Shown one piece after another: positions 11,974 to 23,398 of a stretch of 64,000 nt of DNA (the stretch's first letter is position 1; each line of letters starts with the position of its first letter). Origin of the DNA: Imbricaverruca yamaguchii (Eukaryota; Arthropoda; Thecostraca; Neoverrucidae). The notes under the pieces are model-generated. The model was not told the origin of the DNA and did not search any database. It saw nothing but the letters and a program-made list of their open reading frames with translations. Made by a program: the position numbers and the translations under genes. The stretch lies in NCBI GenBank assembly GCA_034440575.1, contig JAOTOL010001602.1, positions 332,501-396,500 on the forward strand. Direction: 5' to 3'.

Positions 11974-14765
11974 ATATGTCACGTGACTCGAATGTCGCCA
12001 GCTGGTGGGGGGTGTGTGGCGGTCTACTGTGTGTGTCACGTGACCCGACTGTCGCCAGCTGGTGGGGCTGTGTGGCGGTCTACTGTGTGTCACGTGACCC
12101 GATTGTCGCCAGCTGGTGGGGCTGTGTGGCGGTCTGCGCCGTGTGTGTCACGTGACCCGATTGCCGCCAGCTGGTGGGGCTGTGACGGTCTTCCGTGTGT
12201 CACGTGACCTGATCCGTCGCCAGCCTGGTGGGACTGTGTGGCGGTCTGCCGTGTGTGTCACGTGACCCGACTGTCACCAGCTGGTGGGGTTGTGTGGCGG
12301 ACTGTGCCGTGTGTGTCACGTGACCCGACTGTCGCCAGCTGGTGGGGCTGTGTGGCGGTCTACTGTGTGTCACGTGACCCGACTGTCGCCAGCTGGTGGG
12401 GGCTGTGTGGCGGTCTACTGTGTGTCACGTGACCCGAAAATCGCCAGCTGGTAAGTTGCGTGGCGGTCTGCCGTGTGTCATGTGACCCGACTGTCGCCAG
12501 CTGGTGAGACTGTGTGGCGGTCTGCCGTGAGTGTCACGTGACTCCGACTGTCACCAGCTGGTGGGGCTGTGTGTGGCGGTCTACTGTGTGTCACGTGACC
12601 CGACTGTCGCCAGCTGGTAGGGCTGTGCGGCGGTCTGCCGTGTGTATCACGTGACCCGGACTGTCGCCAGCTGGTGGGGCTGTGTGGCGGTCTGCCGTGT
12701 GTGTCACGTGACCTGACTGTCGCCAGCTGGTGGGGCTGTGTGGTGGTCTGGCCGTGTGTGTCACGTGACCCGACTGTCGCCAGCTGAAGGGGTGGGGCGG
12801 TGGGCGGTTCACTAGTGTGTGTCACGTGACCCGACTGTCGCCAGCTGGTGGGCCAGCGTGGCGGACTGTGCCGTGCGGTCACGACCTGACTGCCGCCAGC
12901 TGGTGGGGCTGTGCGGCGGTCTGCCGTGTGTATCACGTGACCCGACTGTCGCCAGCTGGTGGGCTGTGTGGCGGTCTACCGGTCACAGGACCCGACTGTC
13001 GCCAGCTGGTGGGGGGTTGCGTGGCGGTTCAGCCGTGTGTGTCACGTGACCCGACTGTCGCCAGCTGGTGGGGCTGTGTGGCGGTCTGCCGTGTGTGTCA
13101 CGTGACATGACTGTCGCCAGCTGGTTCGCTGTGTGGCGGTCTGCCGTGTGTGTCACGTGACCCGACCGTCGCCATTGATTTGGCGGTGGCGGTCTACTGG
13201 GCGTGTCATGTGACCCGACTGTCGCCAGCTGGTGGCCAGTGGTGCGATCAGCCTTTTGAGTCACGTGGACCCGGACTGTCGCCAGCTGGTGGGGCTGTGC
13301 GGCGTCTGCTCGTATCACGTGACCCGACTGTCGCCAGGCTGGTGGGCTTGTGGATAACACGTGTGTCACGTGATCCGACTGCCGCCAGCTTCAGGGGCCG
13401 TGTGGCGGTCTGCCGTGCGTTTCAGTTGACCCGACTGTCGCCAGCTGGTGGGGCTGTGTGGCGTCTACTGTGTGTCACGTGACCCGACTGTCGCCAGCTG
13501 GTGGGGTTGTGGCGGACTGTGCCGTGTGTCACGTGACCCGACTGTCGCCAGCTGGTGGGGCTGCGTGGCGGTCTGCGGTGTGTATCACGTGACCCGGGAC
13601 TGTCGCTGCCAGCTGGTGGGTCTGTGTGGCGGACTGTGCCGTGTGTGTCACGTGACCCGACTGACGCCAGCTGGTGGGGGCCAAAAAGGATCTACTGTGG
13701 TGTCCTGTGATCCGACCGTCGCCAGCATCAGGAGCTGTGTGGCGGTCTGCCGTGTGTGTCACGTGACCCGACTGTCGCCAGCTTGGTGGGACTGTGTGGG
13801 GCGGACTGTGCCGTGTGTGTCACGTGACCCGACTATCGCCAGCTGGTGGGGGCTGGTGTGGCGGATCAGGCCGTGTGTCACGTTACCCGACTGTCGCCAG
13901 CTGGTGGGGTTGTGTGGCGGACTGTGCCGTGTGTGTCACGTGACCCGACTGTCGCCAGCTGGTGGGGCTGTGTGGCGGTCTACTTGTGTGTCACGTGACC
14001 CGACTGTCGCCAGCTGGTGGAGTTGTGTGGCGGTCTGCCGTGTGTGCTTCATGCGACCCGACTGTCGCCAGCTGGTGGGGCTGGTGGCGGACTGTGCCAG
14101 GTGCTCATGACCGACTGTCGCCAGCTGGTGGGTTGTGTGGCGGACTGTGCCGTGTCACGTGACCCGACTGTCGCCAGCTGGTGGGACTGTGTGGCGGACT
14201 GTGCCGTGTGTGTGTCACGTGACCCGACTATCGCCAGCTGGTGGGACTGTGTGGCGGATCAAAGCCGTAGGGTGTCACGTGACCGACTGTCGCCAGCTGG
14301 TGGGGCCGGGGCGGACCAGCCGTGTGTGTCACGTGACCCGACTGTCACCAGCTGGTGGGGCTGTGTGGCGATCTACTGTGTGTCGCGTGACCCGACTGTC
14401 GCCAGCTGGTGGGGCTGCGTGGCGGACTGTGCCGTGTGTGTCACGTGACCCGACCGTCGACAGCTGGTGGCTGTGCGGCGGTCTGCCGTGTGTGGTCACG
14501 TGACCGACTGTCACCAGCTGGTGGGGCTGTGTGGCGGTCTACTGTGTGTCACGTGACCCGACTGTCACCAGCTGGTGGGGTTGTGTGGCGGACTGTGCCG
14601 TGTGTGCTGTCGTGACCCGACTGTCGCCAGCTGGTGGGGCTGTGTGGCGGACTGTGCCGTGTGTGTCACGACCCGACTGTCGCCAGCTGGTGGGACCTGT
14701 GTGGCGGACTGTGCCGTGCGGTGTCACGCACCCGACCGTCGCCAGTCAGTGGGGCTGCGTGTGGC
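11974..14765. repeat. Minisatellite of about 50 units of 55 bp with two palindromic E-boxes per unit
   Basis: Typical unit: GTCACGTGACCCGACTGTCG, then CCAGCTGGTGGGGCTGTGTG, then GCGG followed by CTACTGTGT, CTGCCGTGTGT or CTGTGCCGTGTGT. I count about 50 units over 2.8 kb. About 30 have a perfect GTCACGTGAC palindrome, and most keep the CCAGCTGG palindrome. Long ORFs on both strands across the array are repeat-driven and are not genes. Confidence 0.95.
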
Positions 14766-14919
14766 GTTCGGCCGTGGCGCCAGCTCGACACCGGCTATCT
14801 GCGCCGGCGCGCTCGCCCCTGGCGGCTGGCGCGGACACGAGGCGGCCGCACAGGCGCCTGGAGCGCTCATGCTTTTTCGCGTTTGCTAGGGCCTGGTATG
14901 CCCAGCTGTCACCTGCATA

Positions 14920-15095
14920 ATACACACATGCATATATACACAGATGCATAAAATAAATCTATGGCTACATATATATATACATGACCATATATGTATGCAT
15001 ACATGCATGGGATGCATACATGTGAATACATACATACATGCGTACATTCGCATATATGATGCACATACACACATGCATACATACATACATGTTTT
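14920..15095. repeat. ATAC/ATGC-type microsatellite tract
   Basis: Imperfect ACATATAT, CATGCATAC and TACATACATACATG runs directly follow the GC-rich end of the E-box minisatellite region. Confidence 0.85.
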
Positions 15096-15144
15096 AGTTG
15101 TCACCAGGTCTGAGTCATTCGGTTTTTCAGTTATGAGCATCCTG

Positions 15145-15640
15145 GATTAACCCGTCTTTCCGGTCAGATCCTCACTTCCGGTCTGGGTTGGTGTTTGAAG
15201 GGTGGATTAACGCTCCCTCTAATCTCCAAACTGGGCGTTGCATGGAAAACAAAGGAGACGTTTTATATAGTTATAGGGTCCAAAACCACCAGTGCAAACT
15301 CACCTGAAAAGTCACGTCACTAGGAGGTCTATGTGATTTACAACTGACATGTTTTTGGCTCCGGGTGTTCTTGAGGGGGGGAGGTTTGAAACACAAAAAA
15401 TTGTTTGGGAATATAGAAGGAAGACGAACTCAGCCATGGCCCTTCAATTTACCCAACTCCGCAAATCAAAGTGGTAATTCTATCAAATTTTCAAAATTTT
15501 GAATTCCATTTCCTTAGTTTTTTTCAATGGGTAGCTATCACAAACGCTGCTTCTAGTTAACTTAACTTCGTAAAAGTGCTTACGTTAACCAGAATGTCCG
15601 ATTTTAGCCCCAATGGGCAAGTATACAAAACCGATACATC
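15145..15640 (+). repeat. Interspersed non-coding repeat (copy 1)
   Basis: Aligns by eye with 36,490-36,930: CCGTCTTTCCGGTCA(G/A)ATCCTCAC, ATCCAAAC/CTCCAAAC, GACATGTTTTTGGCTC against TTATGTTTTTGACTC, and TGCTTACGTTAACCAGAATG against TGCTTACTTCAGCCAGAAT. No ORF. Family unknown. Confidence 0.6.
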
Positions 15641-16003
15641 AAAAACGCCGAAAAAAACCAAAATTTCCTCTGGTGCTTTTCGTTGCATCCATAAACATAA
15701 GCAAACACGGAAAGTTGATAAAGTCATAAAGTCATAAAGTGTTAAGGCTTAATAAGGGCCACAAGGGCCCATCTGGGTCAAGCCTGTCTAGAAGATATTA
15801 GAAAGTACATGTTCACACCTATCAATTCCAAACCCATGCAATCCCTCCACCTGTGCCACCACAGCCAATCTCATCAGTATGACATCGCAAAGGAAGTTGC
15901 CAAATCCACTGCTAGGTACACCCCATATAGTACAACATAATACTAGCATAATGTTATACCCTATCTAGCTAGTGAAAATACTCAATATCCCATGCATCAC
16001 AAG

Positions 16004-17374
16004 TTAGAATTCAAAAACAACATTTTCCTGTCTAAAAAAATTATCCACCCTACTTTTAAAGACATTCAATGAGGGACTCCCCACTGCATCAGCAGGCAGC
16101 CTATTCCATTGGTCAACAACCCTTTGACTGAAGACCTGTTGTCGTTTAACTGTCCTGCACCTCATTTTGTCTAACCTGAATTGATGACCCCTATGGGATA
16201 CTCTAAACTGCAGAGCATCATTCAAATTGACCTGATCTAGCCCTCTAACAATTTTGTACATTTCAATCATGTCTCCCCTTAATCTCCTATACTTGAGTGA
16301 GTACATATCTAATGCATTAAGCCTTTCTCCATATTCTAAGTTACTTAATCCACTGACGAGTCTAGTGGCTTTGCGCTGGACTCTTTCTAACATATCTATA
16401 TCCTTTTCTAGGTAGGGGCTCCATGCTTGTACAGAGTACTCCAAGTGGGGCCGCACATATGCTGAGTACAGCTTTTTCATGACTTCCCTGCTCTTATATT
16501 TCACACTTCTATTAATGAGTCCCAGCATTCTGAGTGCCCTATTTCTAGCTGAGATACATTGTTTTTCTGCTTTAAGGTCTTTTGAGACCAACACACCTAA
16601 GTCCCTTTCCTCTTCAATAACATCCAGTTCCCTCCCTCCCATTTTATAACTGAATGTCTCGCCTGCAGACCCTATATGCATAACCTTACACTTATCATAG
16701 TTGAAAGTCATCTGCCATTGATCAGCCCACTCTTTTAGGTCGTCCAAATCTAGTTGAATATTACTAGATTGATCTCTGCTGTTAGCCACTCCTACCAGCT
16801 TGATGTCATCAGCAAATTTGAACACTCTATTCCTCAGCCCTACTTCAATGTTGTTCACAAAGATGATAAAGAGGAGGGGCCCTAGAACAGAGCCCTGTGG
16901 CACTCCACTCAGAACATCTTTCCAACCAGATTTACATCCATTCAATACTACCCTTTGTTTCCTTCCCTGCAACCATGCTTCAATCCAATGTAGAACTTTT
17001 CCTACAATCCCATGTTGTTGTAATTGATGAATTAACCTTCCATGTGGAACTTTATCAAAAGCTTTGCTAAAGTCCAAGTACACAACATCCATCCTGCTTT
17101 CATTGTCTACTTCTTTGGTAACATACTCAATGAACTCCAATAGGTTAGTTAAACAAGACCTTTGAGATCGAAATCCATGTTGAGTATCCCTTAAAAGGTT
17201 GTGCCTATCAAGATGAATCTGAACATTCTGTTTAACCAGCTTTTCTAGTACTTTGCAAACTAATGAGGTCAAACTGACTGGCCTGTAGTTTCCTACACTC
17301 TTCCTATTTCCCTTTTTGAAAATTGGTACTACACTTGCATTTCTCCAATCTTCAGGTACTTCTGAATACTCCAT
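16004..17374 (-). CDS. CR1 LINE ORF2, reverse transcriptase portion (456 codons open)
   Basis: This is the longest undisturbed retrotransposon frame in the window. RT motifs appear in order: WRNASVVPIFKKG, NYRPVSLTSLVCKVLEK, HGFRSQRSC, VYLDFSKAFDKV (first catalytic Asp), SGVPQGSVLGPLLF and FADDIKLVG (catalytic Asp pair, near 16,800-16,825). The thumb and C-terminal region includes YVRPHLEYSVQAWSPY and ends in RQENVVFEF. The first Met is internal to ORF2; upstream segments at 17,428-18,221 belong to the same protein but are frameshifted. The frame is part of copy A and its codon use is AT-richer than the host genes. Confidence 0.88.
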   Translation of the reverse strand: MEYSEVPEDWRNASVVPIFKKGNRKSVGNYRPVSLTSLVCKVLEKLVKQNVQIHLDRHNLLRDTQHGFRSQRSCLTNLLEFIEYVTKEVDNESRMDVVYLDFSKAFDKVPHGRLIHQLQQHGIVGKVLHWIEAWLQGRKQRVVLNGCKSGWKDVLSGVPQGSVLGPLLFIIFVNNIEVGLRNRVFKFADDIKLVGVANSRDQSSNIQLDLDDLKEWADQWQMTFNYDKCKVMHIGSAGETFSYKMGGRELDVIEEERDLGVLVSKDLKAEKQCISARNRALRMLGLINRSVKYKSREVMKKLYSAYVRPHLEYSVQAWSPYLEKDIDMLERVQRKATRLVSGLSNLEYGERLNALDMYSLKYRRLRGDMIEMYKIVRGLDQVNLNDALQFRVSHRGHQFRLDKMRCRTVKRQQVFSQRVVDQWNRLPADAVGSPSLNVFKSRVDNFFRQENVVFEF

Positions 17375-17999
17375 AGATCGCCTGAAAATGATACCTAGGG
17401 GAGTTGCTAAAGCTTTAGCACACTCTACTAAGATCCTAGCATATATTTCATCTGGTCCGGAAGCTTTATTAGGTTTATATTCTGCAACTGCTTCTCTACG
17501 GCTTCTGTAGTTATTGTAAGATCCTCCAGCATATCACCTGCCATGGCATGGCCTACAGATGTTCCTATTGTACCAGAATTATCTTTAGTGAAGACGGATG
17601 AGAATTGCTTGCTTAGGGATTCCACAATGTCGCAATCATCAACCACTATTTCCCCATCTACCTCCAGTGGTCCTACACTACACTTTTTAGCCTTAAATTT
17701 ATAGAAGCTAAAGAATCTCTTAGCATTACCTGCTGAACATTCTCGAGCAAAGTTGATTTCAGCAAGTCTTTTAGATGCTCTAACACACCTCCTAACTTTA
17801 TTTCTAGCTATTCTATATGATTCTAGGTTTAACCCGAGTTAGTATCTTTTAGTTTCTTGAATGCTTGTTTCTTTGAGTCCAGTAATTGCTTAACTTCCCT
17901 AGTCAGCCACGAAGGGTGCTTAACCCTGTTTGATCTAATTTGCCTACTGGGAATGAACCTATCCTGACCCTGAAATAGCTTATCTTTTATCATTGTCCA

Positions 18000-18877
18000 C
18001 ATTTCATAAGCATCTAAGCCATTCAATATGACTTCCCAATTAATTTCACTGAGGAAGCTCCTGAACTCACTGTAATTCCCTTTTGCAAAATTTGGAATCA
18101 ATGTTCTGTTGGTTGCTACCCTTCCAACATATAATGAGAAGCGTATAATGTTGTGATCACTATTACCAAAGGTCTCTCCTACGTTAACATTTTGCACAAA
18201 ATTTTCCTCATTAGTAAGCACTAGATCTAATATTTTATTTTCCTTGTAGGCTCGTGTATCATTTGAAAGAAGAAATTGTCTTCAAAACAAGCCATGAAAC
18301 ATCTTTCTGATTTGCTTACACCTATTGTTTTGTTTCCCAATCCTGCTATGTTGAAATCCCCCAACAAAATAGTTCTCTCCTGTACTCTCCTACTTATCTC
18401 TTCCTGCATCAGCCTGTCAGTGTTTTCATTCTGGTCTGGAGGTCTATAGAATGCCCCAATCCTAAATTTTGTTCCATTCTTCAGAATTATATCTAACCAC
18501 AAAGATTCTACTCCTGCACTATGTACACCATCCTCTATGGAATGACATTTCATTACTTGCCTAACATACAATAGAATGCCACCTCCTATCCTTGCCTCTC
18601 TTTGATAGGCATGCATGTTGTAGCCTGTCAATTCAAATTCTTGCAAGTTGTCTCCAAACATGCTTTCGTTAACCCATGCTTCTGTTATGCACACCAAATC
18701 TAGCTGTTCAGACAACATATATGCATGCAGTTCCCCAATTTTGTTCCTAACACTTCTGGCATTGACATAAAAACATGATAAATTATTCCTTCCATTGCTT
18801 GCTATGCTTCTCTCTTTATCAGCTACATCCCCCATGTCCTGCCTAGTTTCCCTGTTTCCTGTTGAGAGCCTCCTCAT
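18000..18877 (-). pseudogene. CR1 LINE ORF2, apurinic-type endonuclease portion
   Basis: The endonuclease/exonuclease/phosphatase domain starts with NLSCFYVNARSVRNK, followed by LDLVCITEAWV (catalytic Glu), GGGILLYVR, IGAFYRPP and ILLGDFNI (Asp/Asn pair). The order and spacing are typical of LINE endonucleases that nick target DNA. A frameshift near 18,225 moves the reading to a frame that continues with FGNSDHNIIRF, the final SDH motif. The protein then runs toward the RT domain through further shifts at about 17,830-17,400. Confidence 0.8.
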
Positions 18878-19718
18878 ACCTATTGCTGAGCAATTCCACT
18901 CCTCTCTTGCTCAGATGTAATCCATCTAAAGCAAACATCTCCGTCCTCCCCCAAAACTCCCCCACAAATCCAAGAACTGCACCCCAAGCTCCTTACAAAT
19001 CTTGGCCACCCTGGTATTGAGCCCAATGGCCCTCGAATACCACTCCATGCTTGCATGGACCATAGGGAGGATGGATGTCACCACTCCTCTTTTCCTACTT
19101 CCTGCTAAACTACCTATCAAAGCCCTATAGGCTTTCATTGTTTCCTCTGTATTATTTTTTTCCTACATCGTTCACTCCAACCTGCACAATTACCGTTGCA
19201 CCCTCTCCACTTCCCCTCATTACTCCCTCCAGCCTATCCCTAACATCTTTCACCTGCGCTCCCGGGTAGCAAACACGCATCCGTCTGCTGGGGTTCTTAC
19301 TACAAAATGTTCGATCCATGTACCGAACCCTGGAATCCCCTACGACTAAAACCTCTCTCTCTCCATCTCTATCTTCAGCCATCTGGTCATCCCCACCTCC
19401 GTCCCTCTCATCATTACCTTCCCTCTCCTCCAGTGCCTCAAACCTATTTTTAATTGGGACGCCCATGTCCACCTTCCTTAGCGCCAGTCGGGTGCTATGG
19501 CGCCTTGCCACCTTCCAACTGCCACCATCCCGGACCAAGCCATCCGAACTCCCATCAGTCCTCCGCTCGGGCACCCGAGTTGCCTGGCTGGCACCTCCCA
19601 TGATGGGTCCCGCCACCAAACACTTCAAGCGCTCCACCTCCCCCGTTAACATATCTAACCTCTTACTCAAGTCCCCAATGATTCCCACACACTTACAATT
19701 CCCACAGTCTCCTTCCAT
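18850..19718 (-). pseudogene. CR1 LINE ORF1 with SGNH-hydrolase (esterase) domain, frameshifted
   Basis: The N-terminal part has spaced cysteines (GDCGNCKC) and a short heptad-like segment. The SGNH core begins with the nucleophile motif VVGDSRVRYMD, and the GVND block is near the break at about 19,150. There an extra A in a poly-A run stops the frame; the next frame continues with MKAYRALIGSLAG. A second shift near 18,970 precedes LDGLHLSKRG, which carries the catalytic Asp and His. All members of the triad are therefore visible. In CR1 elements this esterase-type ORF1 is a known alternative to RNA-binding ORF1 proteins. It precedes ORF2 with little or no gap. Confidence 0.75.
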
Positions 19719-19734
19719 TTTTTTTTTTCTTTCT

Positions 19735-20250
19735 ACTCTTAGTACTAAGTCTAGTTACTGTAAGCTTGTAAGCCTACAAGTATCTACTGTAATATATCTA
19801 CAGTAATACAGTAATATAGCCTATAAGTATCTACAATACACTATAATCCCGTATAATTACACTAGATATGAAGATACCTACTCTAATTTATGCCCACTAT
19901 TTTAGTCCTAAAATCTATCTTAAACTTACACACCAATTTGACACAAACTTATTCACTACAGAAGCCTACACTATAGAATTATACACTCTAGAATTACACA
20001 CTACAGAGCTCACACCACACAAATATACACCACTGAATCAAACACTGTAGTACCCTTCCCCAACACCCCCAACAACCCTCCATTACACTAGGATATGAAG
20101 ATATACCTAGTGTAATGCTATGCCTACTATCATGGCCTTAAATCTATCTTAAACTTAAACACCAAATTGACACAGCCAACACCCTTAGAACCGCAATATC
20201 TCCTACTACAGAAATCGAAGCCTCGAGAACACGCCGAAAGCAAAGATGGC
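19735..20250 (-). repeat. Two tandem monomers in the 5' leader of CR1 copy A
   Basis: Two related blocks, around 19,866-19,935 and 20,092-20,175, share ATATGAAGATA, ATCTATCTTAAACTTA and CACCAA(A)TTTGAC(AC)A in the same order, about 225 bp apart. They lie upstream of ORF1. Tandem 5' monomers act as promoters in some LINEs; that role here is inference. Confidence 0.5.
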
Positions 20251-21339
20251 GCACACGGCGGCGTCGCTAGGTTAATATAGTATGGTTTGTGTGCTACGAA
20301 AATGCTTATGCGATAAAAACTAATGAAATATAATCACAGAAGTAATTGCTAAACACCTATACACAGCTTAGACCAAAGTACTGCCCAGTTCGGCAACGAC
20401 TTATCTGGAAACCTGGAGCTCCAGCGGCGACCTCCTTCCACCTTGAGACGGTCAAGAAAGGACAGTTGCCGTCGGTCTCGCCGGGACGTCGGCTTTAGAC
20501 AGGACGTCGGTTGCCAATATATGAGCGCTAGCACTGTGCACTTTTGAGCCATTTCATATGCAGTCAACCATGTACGTTCACCAAAAAAAAAGAAGATTTA
20601 TGGTTAAATTTTCCGCTCCCAGGCTCGCCAGGGTCCATCTTCCGCAAAGCTATCCTAGTGCTCCTACGCTTTAGGCACTCACTGTTCACTCTCCTCTACT
20701 ATCCTGCACCTCACTGCTATCACCATCATTAGTACTTCTAGAGGCCTGCACTTGGCCTTGACTGTCATTACCTATAATGGGGCTCACCACTTAACACCTC
20801 AGGCTCTCCACTCTAACTTGGGATAGCATCTCTGACGCTATTTACTAAAATCACCAATCCCCCCTACGCTCACACTTTCCACAACTGCTCCTTGCATTTC
20901 CTATGTTGATTTTTAAAAGTACAAACTACTACAGTCCTTGTCTGATGAAGGTATAGTTAACTAGCAATTAACGTAACTGATCGGTGTACGAGCTACCTAG
21001 CTTGACGTAACTAGCATTCAAACTTGCTCTGCACACACAATTCGCAAAGCACAATGGTGTACCTAGGATTTGCGCTAGGGGGAAAGGAAAAAGGATTTGG
21101 GCGAGGCCCGCCTACCTCATTAAAATTCCCAGGATATCGACCAATATTTTAATCCTTCAAATGACCTTTTTAATAAATAATCAGTGACAAACATCGTTGC
21201 CCTGTGAAGGGGGGGGACGATCTACCACCAGCATTTCTGAGGTCGGATTTCAACGCTAACTCCATCATCCTGTTCGCAGGTTTTTAGTTTGTTATTCCTT
21301 GTTAAGTGACCCCACACAGCTGTAATTAACCTGACCAAT
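20251..21339. other. No gene recognised
   Basis: Flank of LINE copy A. Only short random frames, with no repeat identified. Confidence 0.4.
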
Positions 21340-22240
21340 TAATCCCTGACACGACTTTATAGGGCCACAGAGCGATTTTTAGAACCCAGCACGATTCATG
21401 GCACCCAACCTGTTCAGGGGGATGTGCCTTTGGCAAGCCACAGCGGCTACTGAACGATTTTATTTGTCAACCCATGGCACCCTTCAGTGTAGAAAGGTCT
21501 TCGCAGAATTTCACTCCAGAATCTATTCTGAATTTTCCTGTTCACGGTTGATTCTATTAAGTTCTTTTTGATATTGTTTGGTGTTCAGTTCTATTTTTGT
21601 AAGTTCTGTCCAGGATATTTTTGGCCCCGGTACGTTTCCTCGGGCTTCCGGTGTATTCTTTTCGGTGCCCCAACACCCTTCTTTTACTTGGCCCCTACGC
21701 TTTTTTTCGAATTTTTGACGCATTGCTTTTGTGGACGCAGTGACACCCCGGGTAGGCATTGATATTTGAGGTAGCCAGCTGCGACTCGTGGGGTTCCGGC
21801 GCGACCTTTGAGCCTCCGGTGTGATTCTCTCGAAGGGCAACGACGCGGCTCTTTCGGTCTTGGGTGCGATTTTTTGGGCTCCGTCGTCCTTTTGTTAGGA
21901 AAGCTAGCGTGAGTTTTACTGGCCTGGACACTTGAGGGCTTTGTATAGCGATTGTTGGGATCCCAGTCATATTCCATGTCTGGACTGCTTTTGGTTTCCC
22001 GGCGTGTTTTTTTGTGTTTGGTGATCCCGGATGTGTTTTTAGGGTCCCGGTAAGACCTGTCGAGCCCCTAGCGTGATTTTCAGGTGTCCGGGTGCGACTT
22101 TTGGTACACCCAAGCTCAGCGTGGCTTCTAGGACCTCAGCCCGACCTTTTGGGGCCCCTGTCGTGTCTTTCAACATCACCGGTACGACTTTTTTAACCAC
22201 ATCGTGATATTGAGGTGCCCAGTGCTTATGTGTCAGATGT
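21340..22240. repeat. Degenerate GC-rich minisatellite (family 1, locus 3)
   Basis: Same pattern as at 9,180-10,480: GGCCCCGGTACG, GGGTTCCGGCGCGA, GGGTCCCGGTAAGA and similar blocks joined by T-rich spacers. Non-coding. Confidence 0.6.
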
Positions 22241-22385
22241 ATCCAACTTCACTCATCTAAATTTGAATAGTATATTGTTGATTGTGTAGTGTTGGAGACC
22301 GGAGTTGCATCATAACTCTGTGGAACAACTGTATTTTTATCGATAACACCAGTTTGCTCGCGCGCTTCAGAGTAGTTTCGCGTTG

Positions 22386-22970
22386 AAATCATAAAACTCA
22401 TAAAGATAAGAGCCACAAGATTTGATTAAGTAAGAGCCATAGTGGCCAATTCAGGTTAAGTCTGTAAAAAGAACATGCCGTTATCCTGGTAAAAACACAC
22501 CCATCACCGCAACCTACACCACATCCTTAATTGAACAGAATCCATCTACCAACATCCTACGCGCTCATCAATACCTGCCTACCTTACCAACCCAGCCCTA
22601 TTTGCTCGATCCATGCAACACATGTGGCTTGAGTGCCACACCAATGATTTTCGACCCATACATGCCTGCTTAAAGGGCCTGTACAGCGCACACCTACTTA
22701 AAAACTACTTTCACCCGGTCCATCACTGCTTGTACTTGAGATACACTACTTGACCTTTAATGATTGTATGCATTCCAATCATATCATCCCTTAATTCTCT
22801 ATACTTGAGAACTTTTAGGTCCTCCAAGTCTAGTTAAATATTGCTAAATTGATAACTGTTAGCCACTCCTGCCAACTTTACGTCATCAGCAAATTTGAAC
22901 AACTCATTCCTCAGCGGCCTCAGTGCTATTCACAAATATGATACAGAGAAGTGGCCCTTGCACGTCGGGC
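22386..22970 (-). mobile_element. Degenerate CR1-type LINE fragment (copy G)
   Basis: The tail relic (ATAAAACTCATAAAGATAAG) and the conserved 3' UTR block occur at 22,390-22,470. At 22,740-22,970 the RT C-terminus and the FADD-region sequence (CATCAGCAAATTTGAAC) can be aligned to copy A. There is a large internal deletion. Confidence 0.6.
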
Positions 22971-23221
22971 GCAGCGACAACCAAGACGCATTCATCCGAT
23001 GGGCCATGCTCACTAAGAAAGCTAATTGCAGCCATTGAAACGCGGTGCATCAACGACCAGTTACGTGAGCACTGCAGAAATTGGTTATGTGTTGCATACG
23101 TATTCCGGGATGTGCAATTAGCAATGCGCGAGAATACTGGTACGCCACAATACAGGTATCACGGTACCACATTGGATATGAAATACGATCAATTATATTG
23201 AAGTTTGAGTGATGAGTCAAT

Positions 23222-23398
23222 ATTTGTTTGTTTATTGGTTGGTTCACGACACACTTTATGCACATTCACGGCAATGGCGCCCACACTGTTTCGCCGGTGG
23301 GCCGCGGGATTGGGAAATGTCCTGAGTGGCGCTAGAGTCGAACCCGGGACCTTTGGTACCCATAGCCTGACACCTTAACCACTGACCATCCCCGCCCC
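23222..23398 (-). mobile_element. Complete tRNA-derived SINE
   Basis: On the minus strand it has a polymerase III A box (TGGTCAGTGGTTAAGG) about 35 bases before a B box (GGGTTCGACTC), then a body of about 100 bp and an A-rich tail with AATAAACAAACAAAT. A perfect 11 bp duplication, GATGAGTCAAT, flanks it at 23,211-23,221 and 23,399-23,409. The tRNA-like head lacks a convincing acceptor stem, so this is a SINE rather than a tRNA gene. Confidence 0.88.

Larger units (their letters stand above)
15719..20250 (-). mobile_element. CR1-type LINE, nearly full length (copy A)
   Basis: A non-LTR retrotransposon reading right to left. From its 5' end it has a repeat-bearing leader (20,250-19,720), an ORF1 with an SGNH-esterase domain (19,718 to about 18,850), an ORF2 with an endonuclease (18,877 to about 18,000) and a reverse transcriptase ending at 16,004, a 3' UTR, and a 3' tail of ACTTTATG octamers at 15,719-15,740. 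The octamer tail, lack of poly(A) and an esterase ORF1 are hallmarks of the CR1 group. Several one-base frameshifts, at least one in a poly-A run, break the ORFs. The 5' boundary is approximate and I found no clear target-site duplication. Confidence 0.88.

Noticed and set aside
13448..14110. 220-codon open frame and similar long frames on both strands at 11,875-14,920
   Set aside because: They are produced by the 55 bp minisatellite; the peptide repeats follow the DNA unit with frame changes between units.
11974..14765. CRISPR-like array
   Set aside because: Units are directly adjacent 55 bp tandem copies with no unique spacers, in a eukaryotic genome.
19318..19806. 162-codon plus-strand frame rich in serine and proline
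   Set aside because: Antisense shadow of the LINE ORF1, which shows the SGNH motifs.
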